From contig NW_024609879.1 in the NCBI RefSeq assembly GCF_016920785.2, positions 16,746,078-16,810,077 of the forward strand: a stretch of DNA of 64,000 nt. Reading direction: 5' to 3'. Position 1 is the stretch's first letter. Each line of letters starts with the position of its first letter. This DNA comes from Ixodes scapularis (Eukaryota > Arthropoda > Arachnida > Ixodida > Ixodidae). A model generated the notes under the pieces. It was not told the origin of the DNA, searched no databases, and worked only from the letters and a program-made list of their open reading frames with translations. This document shows positions 46,303-56,739 of this stretch, piece by piece. A program made the translations under genes and the position numbers.

Positions 46303-47843
46303 TGCACTCTGGGAACTAGTTGGCCGCTCAGTTTCGGTTTCGACTGAGCAGCTTCATCTCATGCTATCACGCCGCGACCGAAGGCGCTGCTTGCGTTTTC
46401 GATTATCTGACTTTTCACAAACGTACAATACACTCATTCTCGAGCGATACAAAACGAAGACCGGGGCACTTTTCTTGGTTCCCGAAACACCGGATATTAT
46501 GAGTGCGTATGCAACCGTAGTAAGACGTGGCTTAGTCACCTCACCCCACGAGTGCATCTTTCAGTTCAATTTCAATAATCCCGTCTAGTACCAGTGAACA
46601 ACAACTGAAATTTGTTCATCTGGAGCCTTTCACCTATTTTGATTGCCAAACGTCCGCTTTTTGTTACTTCATTGGGCAAAAAGCAAGCCGCATTCTCACA
46701 GGAGTATCAAAGTTGAGCCCAGCGTTGACGCATGAACTTTAAAGGAAACGCCATAAATTCGACCTCTCTTCTGCACAAAAGTTACTATGATGTCTTCCTC
46801 GTGTCATCATATATCTCCCACTCAAATTTTATGCTGATAGAAGATTAAGTTTTCGCAAACGCTGAGATCGGCGAGCTACGACGGAGGCCCTAACAAGCGT
46901 CCCCTACTCCTCGCTAAGCCTTTTTGGACGAGCTTTTACTGACGCCCAAGATCTGTGCCTGAACGGTGTGTCTGAAATTATCTCGACGTATTCAGGCAGG
47001 AAGAAAGCAAACACATAACAAATATTTTGGCCATTAGCAACTGTCAAACGCGCTTTGAATAATTTCGTTCGTTTGGCGCACCGCATAGAGGTTCATGCCC
47101 GTCCGGCGCACTCCCGGCGAACGGTGCGACAATCTTCACAAAAGTGCTCGACTTTTGCCTTCTAAAAATGGTCTGTATGTGCGAATGTGCCTATATGATT
47201 GCAGGATAACTTTATGCGCACACGCCATGTTGAACATTAGAGGAATGCCAAGCGGGTGGGGACCTCACTTCGTGCAGTGCCGCAGGTCAGTACAGATAAG
47301 AGATAAGAAGTGTGTTAAAATTGAGCTTTTCAATGGCGCCTCCGAGTTTTACCTCGCGTACTCAGGCGTATTAAGAAAAGCAGTAATTGCAAAAAGTGAT
47401 ATTTCGTCTATGGACGCACGAAACAAACAAACTTTCTGATCAACAACACTAAAGTAAAGGCCCGAGCTCGATGCATGCATACTTATTGGTTGCTACAGCT
47501 TGTTGATTCGTACACAAGCAAGCTCCCCGAGCTTCGCAGCGTCGAGATTCCCAGCACTGGCTCGTCCACATACCTCGATTGGAACGCTAACAGAAAGGCT
47601 CAAGTACAAAAATACAACAAGCATGAGTTAAGACAAACTATACGTCTCGGGCTTGTCTAAAGCTTTGAGGTCTGGTCATTTAGGTTAGTTTAGAGACCAC
47701 AAATGACGCTCTCGGGACCAGAAAACATGAGATAACGGCCGTTAATAGCCCACGCTCTGTGTGTAATCTCTTGTCGACGCGTCGATCGAAACCGAAACCG
47801 TGCCACCCTCCTCCCTGGCTGGCCAACTAGTTCCCAGAGTGCA
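46303..47843. mobile_element. 1.5-kb element bounded by 23-bp perfect inverted repeats
   Basis: TGCACTCTGGGAACTAGTTG at 46303 (arm to 46325) is exactly mirrored at 47821-47843, and GGTTTCGGTTTCGA-like motifs follow just inside on both sides. Inside are moderate open frames (46361-46588, 47095-47439, plus) without recognised domains. The arm read inward from the right, TTCCCAGAGTGCA, also resembles a Staf/ZNF143 site. Confidence 0.5.
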
Positions 47844-47849
47844 ACGCGC

Positions 47850-50640
47850 GCCGTGTTGCATGTAGGGCTTTATGGAAGTAGTCTATTAGCGAGGCTCAAT
47901 ACACCGCAAAACTTGGCGTGAACAATGTGACATGCGGCGATTCATTCCGCTTGGACGCCACAGAATGTACGCTGAAGTCTGATTCGCATAATGAGATTTT
48001 GCTCGCAATTTTCGGTCGCGAAGTCGCTCGGGCTGCAAAAGCGTGAATCGTAGCTGAGATGGTCGACGTCGATACTGAAAATCTCAAGCAGAATCGGACC
48101 AAGTGAATCAGGCATAACAAGTAGGTGACGGCAACTGGTAACAATGATCAACATATCCTTGTATCTACTGTTTATATCCAACCTGCTTACCAAGCTTCAA
48201 ACTTAAGTATTTTGAGGCCTGCACTTCTTATCGCAAGTACCGGGCCCACGTTTGGTCTACGGACCTCTGTCGTCTAAAAGAGCAGACGACAAGCAGAAAC
48301 GTTCGAAAGAGCAGACGACATTTCTAACGATCAGGCGGCCGTTTGAACTTGAAGACGCACTGAACGTAGTCGCAGGTGGTCCGTACAACTTGACGGTTTT
48401 CCGGCGTGTATGTTGGAACAAAACAAATAACTCTGATGACCGCAAGCATCCGTGAATTCAACCCAAAGTGCTTCCCGCCCAAGCAATCGTTGTCCGACGG
48501 CGTCTGCTTTTCCCTTTTCACGGCACATATCCAGATTCTCGGACGAACCGACCGCGTAAAAACTGACCTTGAAACCTTTCTCGACACTTTTGGTACGGCC
48601 CCAGTCGCGGCGTTTTGACGAGAAGGCAGGTTTTTGTCTGGTTCCTTTCAAAACAACGCAGGAATACACGTCTCACATGGGGCCTTCCGCCCACAGCCCC
48701 AGACCGGAAGTGCGCCTGACGCTCTACCACCGCGCCGTGACGTAACAGAGATGAGTTCGTGTATAGGCTATCCAAGTCCACAGGCGAGACGCTGAAGATT
48801 TTTGCGTGAATTTTGCCGCACGGTGTCGTTAGGAAAACAGTTTTAGGGAAAAATAGCGTGGTTTCGCGGTGCTGCTTGGTGCTTTTGTGAATGTCGAAAT
48901 GTGTTACGGGCCTACGGCCAAAATATAAACACTCGCTCGCATGAATGCGTCGTCAGTTCCGTGTCACATGCTGGCAAGCAGGGATCCCCACGGCGGATGC
49001 ATTTCCGGGTCAACTGCACTACTTATATGAAATAATTGCTTCTTAGAACGTTAGATCTCTTCATTGGCGTGGGAATGCACCAAAACAAAGAATACCGAGC
49101 TCGATACTTACATAAATGGCTACTGTGAGTTGCCAAATCGCTGTTTCTAAGCATGTTTTATTTCGTTTTTGCACAATTTTAGTCGCGCGCAAATATTAAC
49201 GAGCATTGAGAGAAGTTAATGGTTATCAAAAATTCCTTCGTTGGCGCTAGCCTCTATGAGTAAGAAAGTCACTGCCGCTGCAGCCGATGTTTGCCTTTAT
49301 AAAGTGTCGTTGTTTAGGTCGGTTTTTTGGTATCGCAAGAGTTCGACTACGTTGCGATGAGGAAGGTGCGTCTTTTCTAGTTACGATTCGCCAACTGTTC
49401 GTTGGCTCGGCAACCGAGGCAAGTGAAACGATCTGTTCTACAAAGTGTGTCGCGAATGAAATAAAATTGTGTGAGCGAGCAACGCGGCAATGCGCGTGCT
49501 ATTAAAGATACTCTTCTCGGTAGTTTGCGTTCACTCGCTTCGATGTTCTTGAGGAGGGCCGCGGATGCCAGGAGGCTAATATTTAAAATGTCTGGTTAAA
49601 TCTTATTTTGGAACGTAGTAGACTTTTTGAGACTGAAGCAAGCAACCCGCATCACGACGTGGGTAGCATTGGCAGGAGCGGCGCTCTTTTACTGAGGCGA
49701 GCTAGAGACTCTCACCAGAATTTCCGACAACCCTCCGGCCCATACCTAGACAAGACTACGTCTGGACAGTTAATAGGTTAACCTTCAGGTTCTTTGAGTT
49801 ATGCTGTAGTCTTGTTAAATGCTTTTGTCGTATAACTGAAGTTCCAATTCGAAAAAAATCGAGTAAGCAAAAATTTTTTTTTTTTTTTTATTTTTGGTGT
49901 TTGTACTCTTTGTATGACCCGAAAAAAAAAGGCGGGTGGGGGGGGGGGGGGGGGCAGATAATATGTGCATTTTAGGGACGTTGTTAGGACCCAGGCTCAT
50001 GCTGCAAACAACTTCAGCCTTCTTGTGATTGTCATCGAGACGATTATAAAATTTAATCAATACCTTAAAAATGACCCGTTTTAAAGTATTCTCGTTTATA
50101 TATTTCTGCACATGTCACAGCTTCAAATTTCAATGGAACTGCAATATGCCATATATAACATAGTGAAAATTGAAAAATAATGGAGATTTATAAATTCTTT
50201 TATGATGCGACTGGAGATCAATCATTTGAAAAATTAATCGATTTATTAGTCAACTAAAAGGTAGCGATCGGTCGGGTTAATTTTCTTAGTCAACCCTCAG
50301 CCCTCACGAAGATTCATTATTTTATGAATACCGTGGGCCTGCGTCAAAGAAAAGAGATGTGTAGGACCTGTGGTTCTATATATACGCCTCAAGTACTGAG
50401 ATTATGAAAGCACCCGACGTGATATTTCTCGCTTTGCTGAATTCCCACGCTTGTGAAACAGTACTATATACAGCCTTTATCAAAAGCAGTAAAACAAAAG
50501 AACAAACATTTATTAATGAGGCCGGAAACATGCCTTCGCCGTCGAGATCCATGCTTCTCGCCCTGCGCCCGCAGCAGATGACGCCGTGGTATCCACGCTT
50601 GTTTTCGGCCGCGCGGTGGCGACAGGGGTTCGATCTCGAG
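47850..50640. other. Uncharacterised sequence
   Basis: Overlapping frames at 48250-48780 on both strands show no domain. Poly-T and poly-G runs lie near 49875-49955. Nothing else could be supported. Confidence 0.3.
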
Positions 50641-50653
50641 GCGAATAGCCACT

Positions 50654-51400
50654 GAGCTGCGTAGCACAGGTATTGGCGATTTGCTTCACGTGTTTTAGAG
50701 CGCAGCTCTTAGGCGCCCGTGTCCGGCTTGAGCGGCGTCGGCGTCGCCGTCGGCGTAACCACGCGGTGCATTATGTAACGCGTGACGTCACTGGTGACGT
50801 CATCAGTGATATCATCGCCATCGTCATCGTCACTGATGACATCAGTGACCCCATCGTTATCGTCACTGATGACATCATCAGTGACGCCATCGGCATCGTA
50901 ACTGATGCCGTCATCAGTGACGTCATCGGTATCCGCATCGTCATCGCCATTGGCACGGATGACGTCATCAGTGACGTAATTGATGACGTCATCGGCATCG
51001 TCACTGATGGCGTTACTGATGACGTCACTAGTGATGATGACGTCAACACTGACGTCATTGGTGACGTCATTTATGACGCCATCGTCGTCACCTCACAGGG
51101 ATCACGTGACCCCGTGAAGTCACGTGACCGAGGTGACGTCACATGACCCCCGTGAGGTCACGTGACCCTCGTTAGGTGACGGCGACGCCGCTCGGAAGGA
51201 GGAGTAGCAGAGTGGATGAGGATGTGAGGAGGAGGGAGGAGAAATATACCTTCCCCTCAGTACCCTTCTTTCCCCCTTCTCAAGAGCTGCGCTCCAATTC
51301 GGCGTTACAGAGAGTAGTAAACGGCTTTCATTTACAACTCCCTCCCCCTCACGTCCTGAGCTCCGAGCACAGGTATTGGCGATTTGCATCACGTGTTTTT
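50654..51400 (+). mobile_element. CRE-rich element, copy 2, with 43-bp flanking direct repeats
   Basis: The element body 50697-51345 starts AGAGCGCAGCTCTTAGGCGC and ends near GTAAACGGCTTTCATTTACA. GAGCTGCGTAGCACAGG...CACGTGTTTT (50654-50696) recurs at 51358-51400 with few changes, as a long target duplication would. Inside, 50765-51180 is a run of TGACGTCA, TGATGACGTCATC and CACGTG motifs. Continuous open frames (50673-51146 plus; 50771-51070 minus) come from the stop-free repeat and are not genes. Confidence 0.7.
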
Positions 51401-51592
51401 GAACCTACTTTCACGGCTTGGTATTTAGACCGCCAGCCACTGTGAATATTAGATTCGCTCGAGAAGGCTGGCGAGCGATTAACCTGCCGCCACAACTTTC
51501 AGTTCTAGCCGCTGGGTGCTGTCGATTTCGCTGGAGTCGCTAATACACTGTAGGCATTGCGCTTCTGCCAAAATATCCGAGTCCTTTAATTC

Positions 51593-51706
51593 TCTCATTG
51601 AGAGCTGTGCTTCAGGAGCAAACGATGTTCATCAGACGCAGCGTTAGACAGTCTCGAGCGAACTGATGCGAACACACGGGAGCAATATGCTATCTGAGAT
51701 GCAGCA
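51593..51706 (-). repeat. 3' LTR of Gypsy element B (short)
   Basis: Shares CAGACGCAGCGTT, AGACAGTCT-like and TATCTGAGATGCAGCA blocks with the LTR at 59133-59288 but is about 40 bp shorter. A purine-rich tract (minus AAGGAAAGTAGAA) lies just upstream on the element strand, as expected for a polypurine tract. Confidence 0.65.
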
Positions 51707-51749
51707 TTCTACTTTCCTTAATTAGGATAGCGATGAACTGGTTTCTTGG

Positions 51750-53600
51750 GCAGGGTCAACCGCCAATGAACTGAAATGGACGTCTTGTCTTCGGCAACGT
51801 CAGATTGCTCTGTCGGGTCACCAATAGCCTTCTGTTCAGCTGGTTTGGGCATCGATCGTGCTCACCGGTGGTGTATGAGCCGTGCTTGCTGCACTTTCTC
51901 GCTTATGAAATTGATCCACGTGATACCTCAGTTGCCACCTCCGGTTGACGTTTCAACTGTGCCCATGTGAGAACCAGTCTTTTCTTTTACCGTTTCTGGG
52001 GGCCACCCTTCTCCCCCACCGAAGTTGCGAGCCCAAATGGAGTCGCCCAGGCCACTCTTGTGTGGAGAGTCTTTGGGCACATCCAGAAGACAGGCATCCA
52101 GGCAAGAACAAATTTGGTACCCCAGAAGCCTCCGGGATGGAAAACTTGTGTCCGTCAGTGGAGTCCTACGGCAGTGAACAAACAGCTGAGCGAAGGCACG
52201 TAGAAAACTACAAGACTGGAGTTCCTTGAAATCATCTATGATGGTGCGCACGGCTCTTGCCGCGAGGCCGCTTGATTGTGGGTGATATGGCGCCGTATCA
52301 AGTGCTTCACATTGTTGCTTGACAGGAACTTGGAAAACGCCTCTGACGTAAACTAAGTGCCACTTTCACTTACGATTGTTTTGGGTGTGCCAAGCCGGCT
52401 GGAAATCTCTTGTAGTGCCGTGGTTTTGGGGCTGTCGTGGCGTGTTGCAAAGCGAGGGCCTCTATCTACTTCGAGTGCGAATCAACTGAAGTATGGCACC
52501 GTTACTGGACCCACGAAATCCATGTGAACACGGGACCAGTTCTCATGACCCTCAGGCCAGTTAACGAGGATCTTCGCCGGCGGCATCGAATTTGCTTTTA
52601 GACAAATGCGACAATAACTAGCCAGACGTTCAATCTCACTGTCAAGTTTAGGCCACCATATACGATCGTACGTGCAACTGACTTCAGTGCTGAGGTTCCT
52701 TGATACGTCTTGTGAAGAAGTGCTCTGGTCTCACGCAGCCTCAGGAACGACGACTCTGTGGCCCCAGTTTATGAGACCTTGAGCAACGGCCATATTGAGG
52801 CCCCTTGAAGAATGCGCTTGCATACGTGGATGAGATTATTTTCGCTCATGTGGTAAACGTTGAAGTATGTATACTTTACGGTCCTAAGGACTTCGTCCTC
52901 TGCAGTAAGTTAACGCAGCACTTGTCACCAAAGATGAGTTCCGTCGAACGGTTTAAGTGAAAGTATATACTCTGAAAGCTCATTGGTCGCTTCTTCGGAA
53001 ATCTCTTTTGGAAGTCAACTGGGTGCGTCAGCTTTCTGGTTGTCTGACCTGGGTTTGTACTCCATCTTGTAGTTGTATGTTTGCGGCAGTGTTTACCAGC
53101 GCTGGATTCGAGCCCCGGCTATGACTGGTGTTGGGCGGTTCTCGACGTCCAACAAGGGGCTTGTGATCTGCCACAAAAAATAAACGATCGCCGAAGTAGA
53201 CAGTCGCGAAACTTCGACATTCCGAAGACCAACGCCAATGCTTCACGCTCTAGTTGCTAATGGTTATCTCGGCTTTTGATAGTGTACGGGATCAGAATCC
53301 AATAGACGACATGCGAAACTGCTCGGTGGTCTGGCAGCACTGTGGACGCGGCCATCTTGGTAGCGTCAAGTATCTTGAGTTTCGGTTTCTCAGCATTTCC
53401 AGGGCATGGACGCTCTGCCAATAAATGCGATTCGCAAATTTTATTGTTTTCTGACTTCCGATCACCCAACGTGGACAAAGAACTAGGCCGTCATGCTTTT
53501 CATCTCTGAGAACACTTTGAATTATATTTTTGATGCGAATACGCATGAAGTCGTACTGTTTAGTGGTAGACTGCTCCAAGCCAATACATGCGACTTAAGG
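51750..53600 (-). pseudogene. Gypsy B RNase H and integrase remnants
   Basis: Several frames with shifts and stops. From right to left: RNase H pieces (SEVSRLSTSA-like; VADHKPL); then, in the integrase region, a zinc-finger-like remnant; CRICLKANSMPPAKI; SRVHMDFVGPVT (about 52500-52540) holding the first catalytic Asp; GTPKTIVSESGT, where the second Asp-Asn has become Glu-Ser; and a C-terminal tail up to about 51780. Catalytic loss and frameshifts make it non-functional. Confidence 0.7.
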
Positions 53601-53835
53601 TTAGCTTTTGCTTGAAACCCCATGGCCACCGCCTTTATTACCATGGCCGCTAACGCCGCCAAGCGCCTGCTGCAGCCGCGGTGGCGCCACCAGTCAGACT
53701 ATAACATTCCTTACCCTCAAGAAAAACAGTACCAGGAACCACGGCAGAGTTCAACACGAGCTACGGTTAATAACGCGACACGAGTCTTCTGTTTCGGGTT
53801 GACCGTGTGAGCCTCCAGAGCGCTGCGTTAGCTGT

Positions 53836-54339
53836 TTAGCCCCCATTGCCGCTGCCTCCCATGCTGGTCACGATCTTTACTGCTTTATCCAGTGTTAGTT
53901 CAGGCTCTTTTAGCAAACGCTTCCTCATTGCGTCGTCGACGATGCCGTGGACCATCCTGTTCCGCAAGTCATTGTCCAGCTCAACGCCAAAATCGCAGGG
54001 TGCCGCCAACTGACGCAGTCCTGCCAAAAAGTCCTTGACTGGCTCACCATCCTGCTGTCCTCTGGAGTAGAACAGGTAGCACTGAACAATAACCGATAGT
54101 CTTGACGCGTAGTGGTCGGTCAGCACCGCCAAACATTCGCCGAGAGGAACACCGCTAGGCTTCCGTGGGGCCAGTAGCCTACGCAGCAGCGAGTACGTTG
54201 CTCGTCCACAGTGACTCAGGAAGACTGCTCACCGTCTTGCCTTTTCGACTTGGTTAGCAATAAAGTACTACTCCAGGATCTCAACGTATTCGCTCCAGTC
54301 CTCCTTGCCGTCCCCGGCGAACGGCGCCAACTTCGGCAT
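53836..54339 (-). pseudogene. gag relic of Gypsy element C
   Basis: From ATG at 54339: MPKLAPFAGDGKEDWSEYVE, then two in-frame stops within the first 40 codons, then a continuous Gag capsid-like stretch (YLFYSRGQQDGEPVKDFLAG; MVHGIVDDAMRKRLL). It is related in type to the Gag of the 2.8-5.0 kb element (matching QPGESISSY- and CDFG-type positions). No zinc knuckle or protease remains. Confidence 0.7.
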
Positions 54340-54435
54340 CTTGGGGACGGCGCTTGGCGGTTGCTCGCGGCCCAGGAAAAAAAACAACGAAACTTGCCTA
54401 ACTCATTTTAGTGGTTAATTCTCGTCGCCAATTGT

Positions 54436-54608
54436 TAAGTTCGTTCAACACAACATTTAATACATGTTAGATTACAGACAACCAGCCGGCCACCTTGGCC
54501 CGCAACGCAACTGCTTGAACCCCATGGCCACCGCCTTTATTACCATGGCCGCTAATGCCGCCAAGCTCCCGCCGCAGCCGCGGTGGCGCTACCAGTCAGA
54601 CTATAACA
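54436..54608 (-). repeat. 5' LTR of Gypsy element C
   Basis: Plus-strand ends TGTTAAG and TATAACA. 173 bp. It abuts the primer-binding site on the left and shares its right half with 53612-53706. Confidence 0.7.
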
Positions 54609-54891
54609 AATATCAAATAATATTTTATCAGAAAACTCTCCTGTTTAGTTTTAGATGTGTTTTACAAACCTCGTTTATCGACGAAGTGTATACAAATTGC
54701 TGCAAAGCAATGATACTGTTTTCTGGTTTTCAAAAGAAATTAAATTATTTTAATATATGACATTAAAATGAGGGCTTTGTGGTGCTTTCAGCTTTTATTG
54801 TTCCCTGTTAACAATATGAATCTTCAATTATGGTTGGTGGCGTAGATGATTAAAGCTGTCATCTTTTTCCTTTGTCTCGTCCGCATGCATT

Positions 54892-56383
54892 CCCTTAGCG
54901 AAAACTAAGACGTTTGAAATATACCACATTCTAATTTGAGTGTATTTGAAGTACAGTTCATAGTTGTAAGTACACAATAAATATACCAAAAATATACTTT
55001 TTTTTACTTAGTACTAAAATATATTTCTGAAAATCTTTTAAAAATACCTTTATTTAAACTACATTTGAAGTTCCTTTCATGCTTTCTGAAATATGTAAAT
55101 ACTAAATTAGTAGGCCCAAAACACCTTTCACATAGAATTTTTTAAAGTATTATTTATTTCATGCAAAATATACTCCAACCCTAATAAAAATGCAGCGATG
55201 AAAAATTTGTGCAGGATACTCTTAAAATACCTCGAAATCGTAAATACTGTTTTGTTATGCTCTAAGTATCTTTTGAGTGCAATACTTTGGTAGTCTGACT
55301 TAAACTACCAAAGTATTGAAAGGCTTGCCTATCAGAAGTTCACTTCAAGCATATTTGGAGTACACTGAAGCGCCTAAACACAACACTTGATTAGTTTGTC
55401 AAATGAGTTCTGCAGCATCGCACTGATAAATCAGACCAGTTTATGTTATAGTTTCCTTTTTTCTATCAAGAACACACGATGAGTTTCTTGCGCAACAATC
55501 ACAAACGGGGTTCGGGAACTACAACCACAACGCTTGCTGATGCTGGAAAGCTTCAGCAAGTGCTGTGAGCAGATATGTTTGGCGTGTAATTGTCGTTAGC
55601 ACAATGTTAGTTCACTAAATGCGTATAATCACCATTGTACGTGATGTGAGTAGTGACTTTAATATAGTGATCGACGTTAATGACCATATTAAATTGTCAA
55701 CTTGTAAAGAAAAGCAAAATAACTACTTTAAAGTGAAGAAACTAGCTTGACTCGCTTCATCCTGGGTGGTGCTACGCAAAGAAGCAATAACACTTTTTCT
55801 AGGAGCCAATTTAATGGATATTGTTTTAGTGACTGCGCCGAATTATTATTGGCTGTATTAAATGCTTGTAGTAAGAGATATCGTCCACGAACTTCAAAAC
55901 ACTGTTTCCCCTTTGACAGACTCCCGAGGAGAATATCGAATACTTGGAACCTTAATGCAGAGCTGGTCACCGGCCAAATGATTACCTTCAATATGTAGGC
56001 TATATAAGGCTCTAGAGCAGTCAACGAGGCTGTCATTCAGGTGTTCAATGCGTCAATGTGTTTGTGTTTGTGTTCTTTTCTAATGGTTATTTGTGGGATG
56101 TATTTAGCAGTCCCTTCGAATACCGCACGGACACATCTACTAACAAAATCCCCCCCCAAAAATGTGTAGCTGGTTTTTAGTGCAGAAATGGCAACTTGGA
56201 GGGGCAAGGAATTATATTTTTGGTATATCAAAAATCTTTTCTGATTAATATTTATTATATATTTTGAATACCTTTCTAACGTATTTCGAATGGGGACAAA
56301 ATAATACAGAATGAATACAAAATGAATATTCGTATTCAATATATTTCAAGTTCGTTTCAAGTACGGCCTCTTTTTGCTAAGGG
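54892..56383. mobile_element. 1.5-kb TIR element, CCCTTAGCAAAAA ends
   Basis: CCCTTAGCGAAAA (54892-54904) is mirrored at 56371-56383 with one mismatch, followed by similar GT/GAAA spacing. AT-rich interior. The longest frames (55728-56036 minus, 56037-56339 minus) match no family I know. No clear target duplication. It lies within the interrupted Gypsy B. Confidence 0.5.
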
Positions 56384-56739
56384 TTGAGCTGCTTGCGCAT
56401 CAAGAAAAACACAGACCGGCACTACAAAGTGCCTAAAAATAAAAATAAATAAAAACGTTTAGAACCAACTTTGGTACAACCTTGTGAAAAGATTAGGGCC
56501 GAGTTCAATAGTTATAAATGGCTTCACGCTGCGCGACAACGTCCGCATGTTACTTCGCGTTGTAACCGATTGTTTTTGTCAGAACCTGCGTCTTAAGTAA
56601 CAAATAAAAATAATAAAAAAAATTGTGAACCCTGTTCACGTTCGCGTTCACGTCACGCACGAATCGATGTTTTATCGCTGCACCCGCAGCGGAACGCAGC
56701 AACGCGTTGGCATTGCATCTCCCGCACGAAGCGCGATCG

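Larger units (their letters stand above)
53612..54608 (-). mobile_element. Gypsy element C, nested and internally deleted
   Basis: The right LTR (54436-54608), a TGGCGACGAG-type primer-binding site (about 54423-54433) and a gag relic are followed directly by a polypurine-like tract (minus GAGGGTAAGGAA) and a second partial LTR (53612-53706). The shared LTR part is nearly identical (CCATGGCCACCGCCTTTATT). All of pol is absent. The left LTR lacks about 75 bp at its outer end. Confidence 0.7.

Noticed and set aside
48250..48780. Cluster of overlapping open frames on both strands
   Set aside because: All frames are open at similar length, a sign of GC-biased sequence. No domain or splice-bounded exon was recognised.
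50673..51146. 157-codon open frame rich in Val, Asp, Ile (and its antisense frame at 50771-51070)
   Set aside because: It is created by the stop-poor TGACGTCA/ATCGTC repeat. Both strands are open, there is no domain, and it lies inside a mobile element.
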